Translations under genes and position numbers: made by a program | Notes under the pieces: generated by a model | What the model was told of the DNA's origin: nothing | Seen by the model: the letters and a program-made list of their open reading frames with translations, nothing else | Database searches by the model: none | Assembly: GCF_000733865.1 (NCBI RefSeq) | Contig: NZ_JPOK01000007.1 | Span: 1 to 64,000 of the forward strand | From: Mycoplasma buteonis | Lineage (GTDB): Bacteria > Bacillota_I > Bacilli_A > Mycoplasmatales > Metamycoplasmataceae | DNA length: 64,000 nt | Direction of reading: 5' to 3' | Part shown: piece after piece, positions 30,423-39,967 of the stretch | Position numbering within the stretch: the first letter of the stretch is position 1 | Layout: each line of letters opens with the position of its first letter

Positions 30423-32636
30423 ATGAAAAAAATTGATATTGCTTTAAAAATGTGTAGTTACATAAGTCAGATTATTGAAAATAAGGTTCAGAAAGAAAAC
30501 AACTTAATGGACTTTGAAATAAAAAACCAAAAACTTTTGTTTCAAAACAAAGAAAGCAATACCTTAAATTTAAATTCAGAAAAACTAAAATACGTTGCTT
30601 TTGGAGATTCTATTTCAGCAGGTTTTGATGGTTTTTTAGAAGATGATTTTCCAGGCAAGTACATTAATAATGAAGTTGAAGGAATATCTTATCCCGCTTA
30701 TCTAGCTGAAATCTTTAATAAAAATAATGATTTAGATACATTTTATAATTTTTCTGTTTCTAGTTCTTCTTTGGTAGATTGAATTAATTTTTGAAAAGGA
30801 CATAAAACAGATATTATTGATACAGAATTTCAAAAGCAAGGCTATGATTATAACTTTGCTCTTGATAAACTTCAGAATGCAAATTTTATTACAATTAGCT
30901 TAGGAGCAATGGATTTCTTTTATCAATTATTTGCTGAAATTTTTAAAACGGACTTGTCCAAAATCGAGCATCAAATCAATCAAGGATATGACGCTTTTGA
31001 ATTAGGTGAACAAATAATTGTTGAAAAATATCATAAAATTACCAATTCTGTCACAAAAAATATTATTAGACTAATCTTAGAAATTCAAAAAATTAATCCT
31101 AAATCTCAAATTAATTTAATTTCTTATCCAATACCTTTTTTAGGTTTGAAACAAATTATTGACAATCATTTTTTTCAAAACAAATTACTAAATATTCAAA
31201 TTAGTATTTTAGATAAAGTAATTAGTCTAATTAATAAAAATATTCAAAAAATAGCATTAGAAAATAGTATTAACTGAGTAAATTTGTACAATGAAGAATA
31301 TTGAGAAAGTAATATAGATAAATTTTCTAGTATTTACTTTGATATTCATCCTAGCTATCTAGGTTATAAAAAAATGGCTCAGGATTTATATATTAAAATT
31401 ACAACTTCAAATTGAACTGCTAGTCTGGAAAAATATGGAATAACAAAAAAATACTTTGAAAGTGATAGTAGCAGTATAAATTTTAAAATTAAAGCTCCGA
31501 CAGACTTAAATAAAATTTTTGATAATTCTTGTGAAAAATATTTAAATAGCTTAAATGAATTTGAAAAAGAAAAATTAAAGCACACAAACTATAAAAATTA
31601 TGCAACAAGATTAATTCAATATAAAGGTTGAATAAAAACTAACTCACTTAATTTTACAAATAACTTTTTTAGTTCTGAAATTTACACAATTTTAGATCCT
31701 AACAAAGAGTTACTCACTTTAATTGCTTTTTACTATACATTAGAAGAATTTACAGAAAAAACAGTGAATCTTTTAGTTAAAAGTAATATAGTGCAAAACT
31801 TAATTAATTTTTTACAGGAATACTTTAAGGATGTAAAAGAAAAAGATAATTTTAGTTTAAAAAAATTTATAACAGATTTTAATAAACAAATTTTCGACTT
31901 TTCTAATTACAAGCAAATTTTATTGCTAATATTTGAAACAGAAATATTTAAAAAACAAAAGAATAATCTTTTATCAATATTTACTAACATTTTTTGCAAT
32001 GCATTAGTAAATTTTGAAAGTCAAATTTTAAAACTAATTTTAAATACTATTTTTAAAAAAATTAATTTATCCCAGGATGATAAAATTCAATTGAAAAATG
32101 ATTTTGGTAAATCTTTATTTCATGACAAAGACATTTTGAAAAAAATAATAAAACAACATTTAGAAATTTTAAGTCAGTTATTAGAAGATATTACCTTGCA
32201 AAATGATATAAATACTTTTGTAAATCTGCTTAGTTACTTGCAAAAACATTCAGATAAATATCAGATAGAGCAAATTTTAAATCAATGACTGACTTTTGCA
32301 GCTAACAAACCTTTTATAGGTTTTTTCAGTTTAGTGATGTTTCAAATTACCAATATGCATAAACCTATAATTTCTTTAAATCAAACAGAAAATCTGATTT
32401 TACAAATACTGAAAATTTTAAATAAGCAAAAAAATATAAAAAAATTAAACAAAATGATTTTTGATTACTCTATTCAAATTAGTAGTAGGCAAAAATTAAA
32501 TTTCAAATATAAAGCTAAGTTATTATTTTTTGCTAGCAATCTCTTTGCTCAGCTGTCATTAAAAAATAAAAAAATCTTAATTATTTCCCTTATCAGTCTT
32601 AAAAAAGCTTTTAAAGATATAAAAAATAGAGAGTAA
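30423..32636 (+). CDS. SGNH/GDSL-type hydrolase-like protein with a large helical C-terminal region
   Basis: 737 aa. The N-terminal ~330 residues look like a GDSL/SGNH esterase: block I AFGDSISAGFDG with Ser63, a GAMDF stretch at the place of the usual GxND block, and the C-terminal catalytic pair in DIHPSYLGY with Asp307 and His309. Members cleave ester bonds in lipids or acylated sugars. The rest (~residues 340-737) is Lys/Asn/Ile/Leu-rich, helical and not recognised. No signal peptide or lipobox is evident, so it may be cytoplasmic. The upstream GTAGGTG is a weak ribosome binding site. It shares a bidirectional terminator with coaD. The hydrolase call rests on the three motifs; the substrate is unknown. 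Confidence 0.82.
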
Positions 32637-32660
32637 ATTTTACTTACTCTCTTTTATTTT
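32621..32660. terminator. Bidirectional terminator overlapping two stop codons
   Basis: AGAGAGTAA (32628-32636) and TTACTCTCT (32644-32652) form a perfect 9-bp stem. The left arm contains the TAA stop of the SGNH gene (32634-32636). The coaD stop (32640-32642) lies in the loop. A-rich sequence on the left and T-rich sequence on the right make it work in both directions. Confidence 0.85.
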
Positions 32661-33086
32661 TTCTTGATGTCTAATTAGTATTGAACGATAACCTTGATAC
32701 TGAAAATCAGTCAAGAAAAAAACTGTTTCTAAATCTTTATTTAAGTGTTTATTTGCATATGCTAACTTTTTTTCGTATTCAAAATCCTCAGCATTTCTTA
32801 TTCCTCGAATTAAAAATTCACATTTTAATTCTTTTGCTAACTCAGCTGTCATTTTATTTTTATTTTGTAATACTTTAATTTTTGTGCTATTAATCTTTTT
32901 TAATTCATTTTTTATAAATTGATAATTAACATCATTATCAGTCAAATTGTTTTTATCTGGATTATAAGTTACTACTACATAAATAAAATCAAAAAGCTTT
33001 AATGCTTTTTTTAAAATTAATTCATGACCTGAGTGTCAGGGATTAAAACTACCTGGAAAAAGAGCAATTTTTTTATTTTCCTGCAT
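32640..33086 (-). CDS. coaD: Phosphopantetheine adenylyltransferase (CoaD-like, divergent C-terminus)
   Basis: 148 aa, close to CoaD (about 160). It makes dephospho-CoA from 4'-phosphopantetheine and ATP. The nucleotidyltransferase signature is FPGSFNPWHSGH at residues 10-21 (HxGH). Further matches are FIRGIRNAEDFEYEKKLAYA (RG-R-DFEYE) and LETVFFLT. The usual C-terminal ISSTxVR motif is not recognisable; YRSILIR stands in its place, so catalysis may rely on a variant sequence. Its ATG lies inside ackA (14-bp overlap), so it is the second gene of an ackA-coaD operon. Confidence 0.85.
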
Positions 33087-34272
33087 AAACCTTTAAAGCG
33101 TTTTGAGCAATAACAAGCTCTTCATTTGTACGAATTACATAAACGGGAACTTCGCTATTATTGGTACTAATTAATTTAAATTCATCATAATCGGCTGTAT
33201 TTAGTTCTTGGTTAATTTCAAATTTCTTGAAAAATAACTTATTAACGATTTTATTTCTAATAACTCCGTCGTTTTCACCTATTCCTGCTGTAAAAACAAT
33301 AGCGTCAATTTTTCCACCTAATTTGTTTGCATAACTAGCAACATAATCAGCAATTTTTTGAGCATAAAGTTCTAAAGCAAATTCAGCTTCAGCATCACCT
33401 TCTCTAGCCGCTTTATTAATATCACGCATATCGCTTGAAATTCCAGAAACTCCTAGCATTCCGCTTTTTTTATTAAGAATATCAGTAAATTGATCAATAT
33501 CTAAGTCTGCTTGTTTCATTACAAATTGATGAATTGATGGATCAATATCACCACTTCTTGTTCCCATAATAATTCCAGCTAGTGGTGTAAGTCCCATAGA
33601 AGTATCAAATGATTTACTATCTTTAACAGCACATAAACTTGCACCATTTCCTAAATGTAAATTAACAAAAGTAACTTTATCTTTCTTTAAAATTTCAGAT
33701 AATTTTCCTGTAATGTACTCGTGACTAATACCGTGAGCTCCATAACGTTTAATTTTGTATTTTTCTGTCATTTCTCTTGGAAGAGCATAAGTATAATTTA
33801 TACGTGAAATAGTTGTATGAAATGCTGTATCAAAATCAGCACTTAATTTTGCTTGTGGAAATACTTTTTGAAATCCACGCATTGCAGCTACTGCACCCGG
33901 GTTGTGAAGTGGTGCATAAATACTGCATTCTTCAATTTTTTCAATATTTTCTTCATTTAATTTTGTTGTCTTATCAAAGTATGTTCCACCTTGAACTACT
34001 CTAAAACCAATATATTCAACTTCTGATTTATCTTTAATTAAGCTGATTTCTTGCATAACTTGATATAACTTTTCAACTGCAACAGCATGATTTGGCATTT
34101 CAAATTCATATTCATATTTATTTCCATTGAATTTTAAAGAAATATTACCAATAGGTAAGGTAATTCTTTCAGCAATACCACTTGCAAGTAATTCAAAGTT
34201 ATCTTTGTTAAATAAACTTAGCTTAATTGAACTACTACCTGCATTAATAACTAAAATTTTTGATTGACTCAT
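33073..34272 (-). CDS. ackA: Acetate kinase
   Basis: 399 aa, normal length. It makes ATP from acetyl phosphate and ADP, a main energy step in fermenting mollicutes. Signatures are ILVINAGSSSIKLSLF at the start, FDTAFHTT, RYGAHGISHEYI, HLGNGASLCAV, GTRSGDIDPSI and TAGIGEND. AAGGAGACTAAT precedes the ATG. It is the first gene of a two-gene unit with coaD, a sensible link because acetyl-CoA supplies the pathway. The upstream gap to folA is only 92 bp. Confidence 0.98.
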   Translation of the reverse strand: MSQSKILVINAGSSSIKLSLFNKDNFELLASGIAERITLPIGNISLKFNGNKYEYEFEMPNHAVAVEKLYQVMQEISLIKDKSEVEYIGFRVVQGGTYFDKTTKLNEENIEKIEECSIYAPLHNPGAVAAMRGFQKVFPQAKLSADFDTAFHTTISRINYTYALPREMTEKYKIKRYGAHGISHEYITGKLSEILKKDKVTFVNLHLGNGASLCAVKDSKSFDTSMGLTPLAGIIMGTRSGDIDPSIHQFVMKQADLDIDQFTDILNKKSGMLGVSGISSDMRDINKAAREGDAEAEFALELYAQKIADYVASYANKLGGKIDAIVFTAGIGENDGVIRNKIVNKLFFKKFEINQELNTADYDEFKLISTNNSEVPVYVIRTNEELVIAQNALKVYAGK

Positions 34273-34364
34273 ATTAGTCTCCTTTGTTGCTTTTATTAAA
34301 CATACTTATATTTTAGTTCTTTTTAATTATTTTCAGATAAAATGCAATTTTGTTCCACATTTTT

Positions 34365-34868
34365 TTATTTAGCTTTTTTTCAAACTTCAAAATCATACTC
34401 ATTTTCAGGTTTTGATATAACTTTGAAGTGATTTTTTAAATAAAAATTGAAGTTTTTTAAATATACTAATTGTTGAAAATCCATGTCTTTTTTTAAACAT
34501 TTATTATTAATTTTGGAAATCATTCATCAATCACAAACGTCAGCGAAACTTTCATAAATAGTTTTTCCTCCAAAAATTATAAAAATCTTATCTAGATTAG
34601 AGCTAATTTCCGTTTTAATTCTTTCGTAATCCTGAGCTGTTTCGATTACTTCAAAACTATTTTTGTAATTCTTTTTTCAATAAAGTGGTAAAAAATTAAA
34701 AGTATTTTTTCCAACAATAATTTTTGCAAAATTCCCTTGACTAGTCAACTTTTCAATCATTTTTTTTAAATGAGATATTTCTGTTTTTGATTCTCAAGGT
34801 AAACCATTTCCATAACCAATAGCAATTTTGTTATTAATTACAGAATACGCTAAAATTGATATAACCAT
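34365..34868 (-). CDS. folA: Dihydrofolate reductase
   Basis: 167 aa, typical DHFR. It reduces dihydrofolate to tetrahydrofolate with NADPH. Recognisable parts are the N-terminal strand and loop SILAYSVINNKIAIGYGNGL followed by PW, the central IIVGKNTFNFL, and the NADPH-binding IIFGGKTIYESF. Other residues are rather divergent, and several Trp are UGA. The ATG is the first codon after a terminator, so the gene may be transcribed from its own promoter between the 71-aa gene and itself. A GGGAG ribosome binding site is present. Confidence 0.9.
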
Positions 34869-34881
34869 ACGTCTCCCTTTG

Positions 34882-34908
34882 CATTTTAAAAGGAGCTAAT
34901 GCTCCTTT
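34882..34908 (-). terminator. Terminator of the 71-aa protein gene
   Basis: AAAGGAGC (34889-34896) and GCTCCTTT (34901-34908) form an 8-bp stem with a TAAT loop. On the minus strand TTTTAAAATG follows. It lies between the 71-aa gene and folA. Confidence 0.75.
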
Positions 34909-34931
34909 CTATTCGGTAAAATAAATTAAGT

Positions 34932-35147
34932 CTAAACAATTTTTACTGAAACTTCTTTAGACCCACTTTTTCCTTCTAAGTTATTTCTCTCAACGTGAAT
35001 GATTTCGATTTTTTCATTACCTTGAGTATGTTCACCTCTTTTTTGACCTCTACGGAATCCTTTAATCATTCCTTCAAGTTCTTCTAATGTGTTTGCTTGT
35101 GCAATCACTTCATTGCTGGCTACTAATTTTGCTTTGTATTTGTACAT
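34932..35147 (-). CDS. Small conserved-looking protein of unknown function (71 aa)
   Basis: 71 aa, not assigned. It starts MYKYKAKLVASNEVIAQAN and continues with LEELEGMIKGFRRGQKRGEH, then an EKIEIIHVERN strand. The composition is basic and soluble, with no TM segment or cysteine. I chose the ATG at 35145-35147 because GGAGG lies 5 bp before it; an earlier in-frame TTG overlaps that site. A clean terminator follows, so it is a single-gene transcript. A small RNA-binding or ribosome-associated role would fit the charge, but nothing shows it. Confidence 0.78.
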   Translation of the reverse strand: MYKYKAKLVASNEVIAQANTLEELEGMIKGFRRGQKRGEHTQGNEKIEIIHVERNNLEGKSGSKEVSVKIV

Positions 35148-35330
35148 AAGCACCTCCAATTAAAAAATTAATTAAATTTTCAACTTAGAAGTATTTCATA
35201 ATTAAAATACCTTAATATTGACGTAGATTAAAATCTACTTTTAAAATTTTACCTAAAAATTTGTTTTATATTTTTTATTTAAAAAATAATATAAAAAAAT
35301 AATTTTATAATTAAATGAAAGGACATAAAA

Positions 35331-37085
35331 ATGATTAAAAAAATCTTAAAAATTTGAGCACCTATTTCAATAGTATCTATTCCGCTAATTGCAGCTAGTT
35401 GTCAAAAAACAAAAGAAATTGAAGTACCAGAAGTAAAACCAAAACAAGTAAATCATGATCTTTTAATAGAAAATCAAGCTTTTGTTGATATTCTAAATGA
35501 CTGACCGATAGACTTATCTTTTCTTTCTCGTGATTTAAATTCAAAAAATTTTAGTGTAGAGATTGAAGGAGATAATATTCCATATATTCAATACCAAGAT
35601 TCTAGAACTGGTATTAAATTTCGTGAATATCCTTACAAAACTCTTGACAAACAACACTATTATAAATTCGGAAAAGCAGGTTTATTAATTTTAGCTAATG
35701 AGTTTAATAAAAAAGTTCCTTATGCTGCTGAAGTTTATGATTTACATTCAATAAATATTAATTTAAACATTCTTTCGGATTTAAAAATTAATGGTTACTA
35801 TCAAACAGAAACTAAAACAATTAATTTATTCTTAAATGAACTAAATGAACAAAATATTGAACCTTTAAAGCTAATAGCTAACTTAATGCCAACACTATTT
35901 CACGAGTATATTCATCATTTTGCTCAATCATATATTTCGAATAATAATTTTTTAAACCCAATGGATACAGAAAAATTACAAGGAAATTACTTTAATACTT
36001 CTTTTATTGAGAAGTTTGTCAAATTACTAAATTATAATAGTGAAGCTAAAACTAATTTCAAAGATTATAGTCAACTTAGTGATTTAGTCAGTCAAAAAGA
36101 ATTATTTGATTTTGCAAACTATAGAGAACTTTTACCAATTACTGAATCAGATATTCAATCAGCTCATTTTAGTCATTTAATTAAACAAGATTTTAATTCA
36201 GAAAAATTAAGTTATACTTATTCACTTCATGAATTAATTGCACGTGAATACACAAAATTTGCTTTTGAAAACTATTATTCTGACTCAGTTAAAAATGAAG
36301 ATGCTAATTTTTTATGGTTTAAAAATGGTGATAACATTTATTACTATCCTTATATTTATGATTGATCTAGAACATTGGATTTAAGTAAAAAAAGTTACTT
36401 AGAAACACCAAAAAATTATTTATCTAGCCTTGAAAAACTATATCCATACAATATTTATGAAGGAAATAATTCAGAAAAATTTTATGATTTATTTTTAGAA
36501 CAAATGGGTTATGGTTTTAATGTTAATCAAATTTATTACAAAAATAACTGACATTATTATTTCAAAGGAGACAAGAAAAATAATAAACAAATTTTTATTG
36601 AAAACAAAGATTTTAACCTTATTAAATTTACAGGTTTTTATCAAAATAGTCAAAATAAACCAGATGGAATTGTTGTCTTTGATAAACAAAAAAAGAAAAT
36701 TATTGATTTTAAAAAATTAATTTGAGAAACTGTTTTTAACTTTTTCGGACGCAGTAACTATGATTCAGGTGGTTATAAAGATAATTTAAGTCAAATTTAT
36801 GATTCTGCTAAGGATAGAATTTATCCAAAAACAAAGTATAATCAATATCAAACAGACGGATTTCTAGATTTAAAAACATTAAAAGATATGAATTCCGCAA
36901 ATATTTATTTTTATCAAGATAAAAATCACAATCAAAAAGTTGAACTTGATGAAATTTGATTTAATTATAAAGTAACAATACCAAATAGATATATCACTTC
37001 TTTAAAAGGAAGTTTAAATCAAAAAGAATACCATCCATATGTGGTATTTGAAGAAAATAACGAAACTAAAATTAAAATGATTTAG
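35331..37085 (+). CDS. Metalloprotease lipoprotein with HEYIHH zinc motif (MYPU_1760-like)
   Basis: 584 aa. The signal peptide ends IPLIAASC, with Cys24 as lipidation site, so the enzyme is displayed outside. The zinc-binding motif HEYIHH spans residues 191-196 in LMPTLFHEYIHHFAQSYIS. A downstream SLHELIAREYTKFAFENYY could supply another ligand. The C-terminal half is Tyr/Asn/Lys-rich, with a DKNHNQKVELDEIW stretch that resembles a calcium loop. I recognise the resemblance to a mycoplasma-specific family of putative metalloproteases; activity is inferred. AAAGGAC precedes the ATG. The next gene's ribosome binding site overlaps the stop codon, so the two are coupled. Confidence 0.85.
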
Positions 37086-37092
37086 GAGAACA

Positions 37093-37764
37093 ATGAGTTG
37101 AGATTTTAAAAATATTAAAACAGGACAAATAATAAATGTACAAGCATACAAACACAATGGTTTTTTATATCGTCAATGAAACGGTGCAAAAGTTATTTTT
37201 CACAACAAGCGTCACATTGTTTTATTTTTAAGAGGCACAAGAGTTACTGAAAGTCACAATGAAACTAATGGTTGAAGATACACTGAAAGTGCCATCTGAT
37301 TTTTACCAAAAGACAGCTTTTATAATGCTATTGTTTTATTTAAGAAAAACGTAGGTAGCTATTATTACATTAATATGGCTTCCAAACCAATTTTTGAAGA
37401 TAATACTTTAAAATTTATTGACTACGATTTAGATATTAAATGCTACCCAGAAAAAGACTTACAAATTGTGGATCGTGAAGAATTTGGACAAAATTCAAAG
37501 CAAATGGATTATCCATTAAAACTTAAAGAAAAAATTCATGAAGAAATTAAAAATATTGTTTCAATGTACAATAATTATGAGTATTTCTTTAATACCGAAA
37601 TTTTAGAATATTACTTAAAAATAGCAGTGCAAGATAAATTAATCACCCAAAAAACAATTGATGATTTCGTTATACTTAATCGCAAAAAATACTCAGAAGA
37701 ATCAGAAATTTTCTTGCAAACTTCAAAAGTAAAAAATTTTAACTACAAGAAAGCTAAACATTAA
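37093..37764 (+). CDS. DUF402 family nucleoside tri-/diphosphate phosphatase (Ntdp-like)
   Basis: 223 aa. It matches the DUF402/Ntdp (YgaC) family of cytoplasmic phosphatases acting on nucleoside tri- and diphosphates. Matching parts are YKHNGFLYRQWNGAKVIF, RGTRVTESHNETNGWRYTES, AIWFLPKDSFYNAIV, YYYINMASKPIFEDNTLKF followed by IDYDLDIKCYP, and VDREEF before MDYPLKL. The conserved acidic residues of the metal site lie in IDYDLDIK and DREEF. TAGGAG precedes the ATG and overlaps the stop of the metalloprotease gene. A convergent terminator follows. Confidence 0.88.
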
Positions 37765-37768
37765 AAGT

Positions 37769-37806
37769 AAAAAGTTGACAAATAAATCTTTGTCAACTTT
37801 TTATAT
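37769..37806. terminator. Bidirectional terminator between the DUF402 and HAD genes
   Basis: AAAGTTGACAAA (37771-37782) and TTTGTCAACTTT (37789-37800) form a perfect 12-bp stem. The HAD gene stop (37801-37803) follows at once. A-rich and T-rich flanks let it serve both convergent genes. Confidence 0.88.
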
Positions 37807-38829
37807 ATTAAATTCATGATTTTTTGTGTCTTCTATAAAGTCGCTAAACCAATTATGATTGTTGTCACCAACTACTAATAACGCTGATTTTTTTACTGAT
37901 TCTGTTCCATTAGACATAGCTGCACTCATTCCAGTAATTTCAAACATTCCCTGATCACTATCAGCATCACCAAATGAAATAGTTTTTCCTAAGTCAAAGT
38001 CATATGTTTTAGATAATCACTCTAACGCCTCTTTTTTTGAAGCATTTTTAGGCATTAAATCTAGCATATTGTCTTGAGATCAAACTGAATAAACATTTTT
38101 TAATTCTTTGATTTTCTTTTTAAGAATCTGTAAATTTTTTAATTTTAAATTATCAGTGAGAATTAAAAATTTATTAACAGGTAAAGTGTTAATTCCCTCT
38201 AAAATATCATTACCTAAATAATACTCACCTAAATTTTTCTTATAATTTCTCTTTTTTAAGAAAGTACTATTACCAGCTTTATTTTCAAATAAACCTTGCG
38301 GAGTATACATAACAAAATCAACTTTTAAATCTTTTAATAAATTAAAAATATTAAGTGCATCCACTTTGTCAATTTGTTTTTGATAAATTACACTTTTACT
38401 TTGAATATCATAAATCATAGAACCATTTGAATTAATTAATGGGAAATCTAATTTTAAATCTTTTAAAACAGGTAACGCGGTAAAATAAGGTCTTCCGGTA
38501 GCGATAATCATTTTTTTATCATACGATTGCAAAGATTTAATTTCAAGTAAATTTCTAAGCGAAATTTGCTTTTCCGAATTCAGTAAAGTCCCATCTAAAT
38601 CGAATACAAAATTATCAATGTTTTCCAGATAAATTTGTGCTCTTCTTATGTGAATAAAATTATTAGGTCAAATCTCATAAATTTTTACTAGAACTTCTTG
38701 TTCTTTGTTATAAAAAAGCAGCAAAGTATCCTCTTGTATTTTTTTACCAAAAGAATTCTCTAAAATTGTATAACCATCAGCCATTAATCTTTCAATATCT
38801 TCTTGGCTGACTTTTCATCTTTTTTTCAT
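37801..38829 (-). CDS. HAD superfamily (Cof-type) phosphatase with an N-terminal extension
   Basis: 342 aa. The HAD-IIB core (~residues 74-342) is the usual Cof size of about 270 aa. Motif I is FVFDLDGTLLNSE, with nucleophile Asp77 and acid/base Asp79. Motif II is MIIATGRPYFT. Motif III/IV is MPKNASKKEAL followed by ISFGDADSDQGMFEI. Such enzymes hydrolyse sugar phosphates, FMN or similar small metabolites. The first ~73 residues are an extra module (WKVSQEDIERLMADGYTIL and onward) not present in ordinary Cof proteins. The ATG at 38827-38829 has TAGGAGAAG overlapping the recO stop, so it follows recO in one operon. Confidence 0.88.
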
Positions 38830-38837
38830 AACTTCTC

Positions 38838-39509
38838 CTAAACATAATATCCATTATCTAAAATTAGGGCTTTATACATATTACAGATATAAAAATTTAA
38901 TGTAGCACTTGTAACGAACATATATTTTCCCATATCATTAAATGAATATCAAATAGATTGTAAATATTCAACTTTTTGAATTGGAACATTTTCGTGTCTG
39001 CGACATATAAAACCACCATTTTGTAAATCAAAATTAATTAAATCGCGTTCGTTTAAACAAATATTACAGCTTCTAAAGTTTGGACAAATTCCAAAATAAA
39101 TCATACTTTGAGCATATAGGAAAGTCAAAATGAAATGACAATTAACCGTATCGATTAAATCATAAATTAATACACATTTATCAAAAATATGATTTACACC
39201 TTGAATATTAGTAAGTAATTTGACATACTGAAAAGAAAATTCTAAAATCGGTTTATCTTGCACATCAAGTTGTTTTACAATAGTTGCTTTTTTGAGCTTC
39301 CCTACTTTATCTTGCAAACGAGCAGCAAAAAATTCAATTTCTACTAATGCTCCAATTTGAAGGTTACTTTTGTTTTTTGATAAAGATTTGTTAAGCCCTT
39401 GAGCAGCCAACCTTAAAAGTCCTTTTTTGGTTAAAAACGTAACTAAAAATAAATTTGTATCTTCCTGGTAAATTTGTAAAACGATACCTTGAGTGATTGT
39501 TTCTGCCAT
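38838..39509 (-). CDS. recO: DNA repair protein RecO
   Basis: 223 aa, RecO size. RecO helps RecA load onto SSB-coated DNA in the RecFOR pathway and anneals strands. The N-terminal OB fold shows ITQGIVLQIYQEDTNLFLVT and TKKGLLRLAAQGLNKSLSKN. The C-terminal zinc-type cysteines appear in CPNFRSCNICLNE and GGFICRRH. It is divergent, as is usual in mycoplasmas. The HAD phosphatase gene starts 8 bp after its stop. The ATG at 39509 faces the divergent operon starting at 39644; 39510-39643 contains the promoters for both. Confidence 0.88.
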
Positions 39510-39643
39510 AAATTAATCATATAAAATTTTGATTTTTTAGTGCTAAAAATGAAATTTTTACCACAAATTTTGCTACTAAAATATAAAAAAAATAATGTTA
39601 AAATATTAATACTATATTAATAAGCAAGATTTTAGGAGCAAAA

Positions 39644-39967
39644 ATGACCACTTTAGAAATTAAAGAGATTTTTTATAAAACCTTAATTTCCACAATTGGA
39701 ATAAAAAAAATTCATCCAATGTCATATGATGAGAATTTTACACTTGATCAAGATGTCAATCTTGATGATGCAAATGTTTTAGATTTTTTACAAGCTAATG
39801 AAACTGAAAAAGGTTGAACCTTGCAAGTAGCAGTTACTATTTTAGATGGAGTACAAACAAAATTTATCGCATCACAATTACACAATAACATCACTAAAAA
39901 ATTTAAGCAAAAGAAAATTCCATTTTATAAACTAATCATTATTTTTAAAGGAGTAATCAATGAATAA
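39644..39967 (+). CDS. Small Asp23/YloU-like protein upstream of fakA
   Basis: 107 aa. It begins MTTLEIKEIFYKTLISTIGI and contains GWTLQVAVTILDGVQTKFIA, a strand-rich segment, then IPFYKLIIIFKGV. The size, the strand pattern and above all the position directly ahead of fakA (yloV) match yloU, the Asp23-family gene of Bacillus. Sequence similarity is weak by eye, so the family is inferred from synteny. TTAGGAG precedes the ATG. It overlaps fakA by 8 bp, so it is the first gene of the fakA-plsX-rnc-smc operon. Confidence 0.7.
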
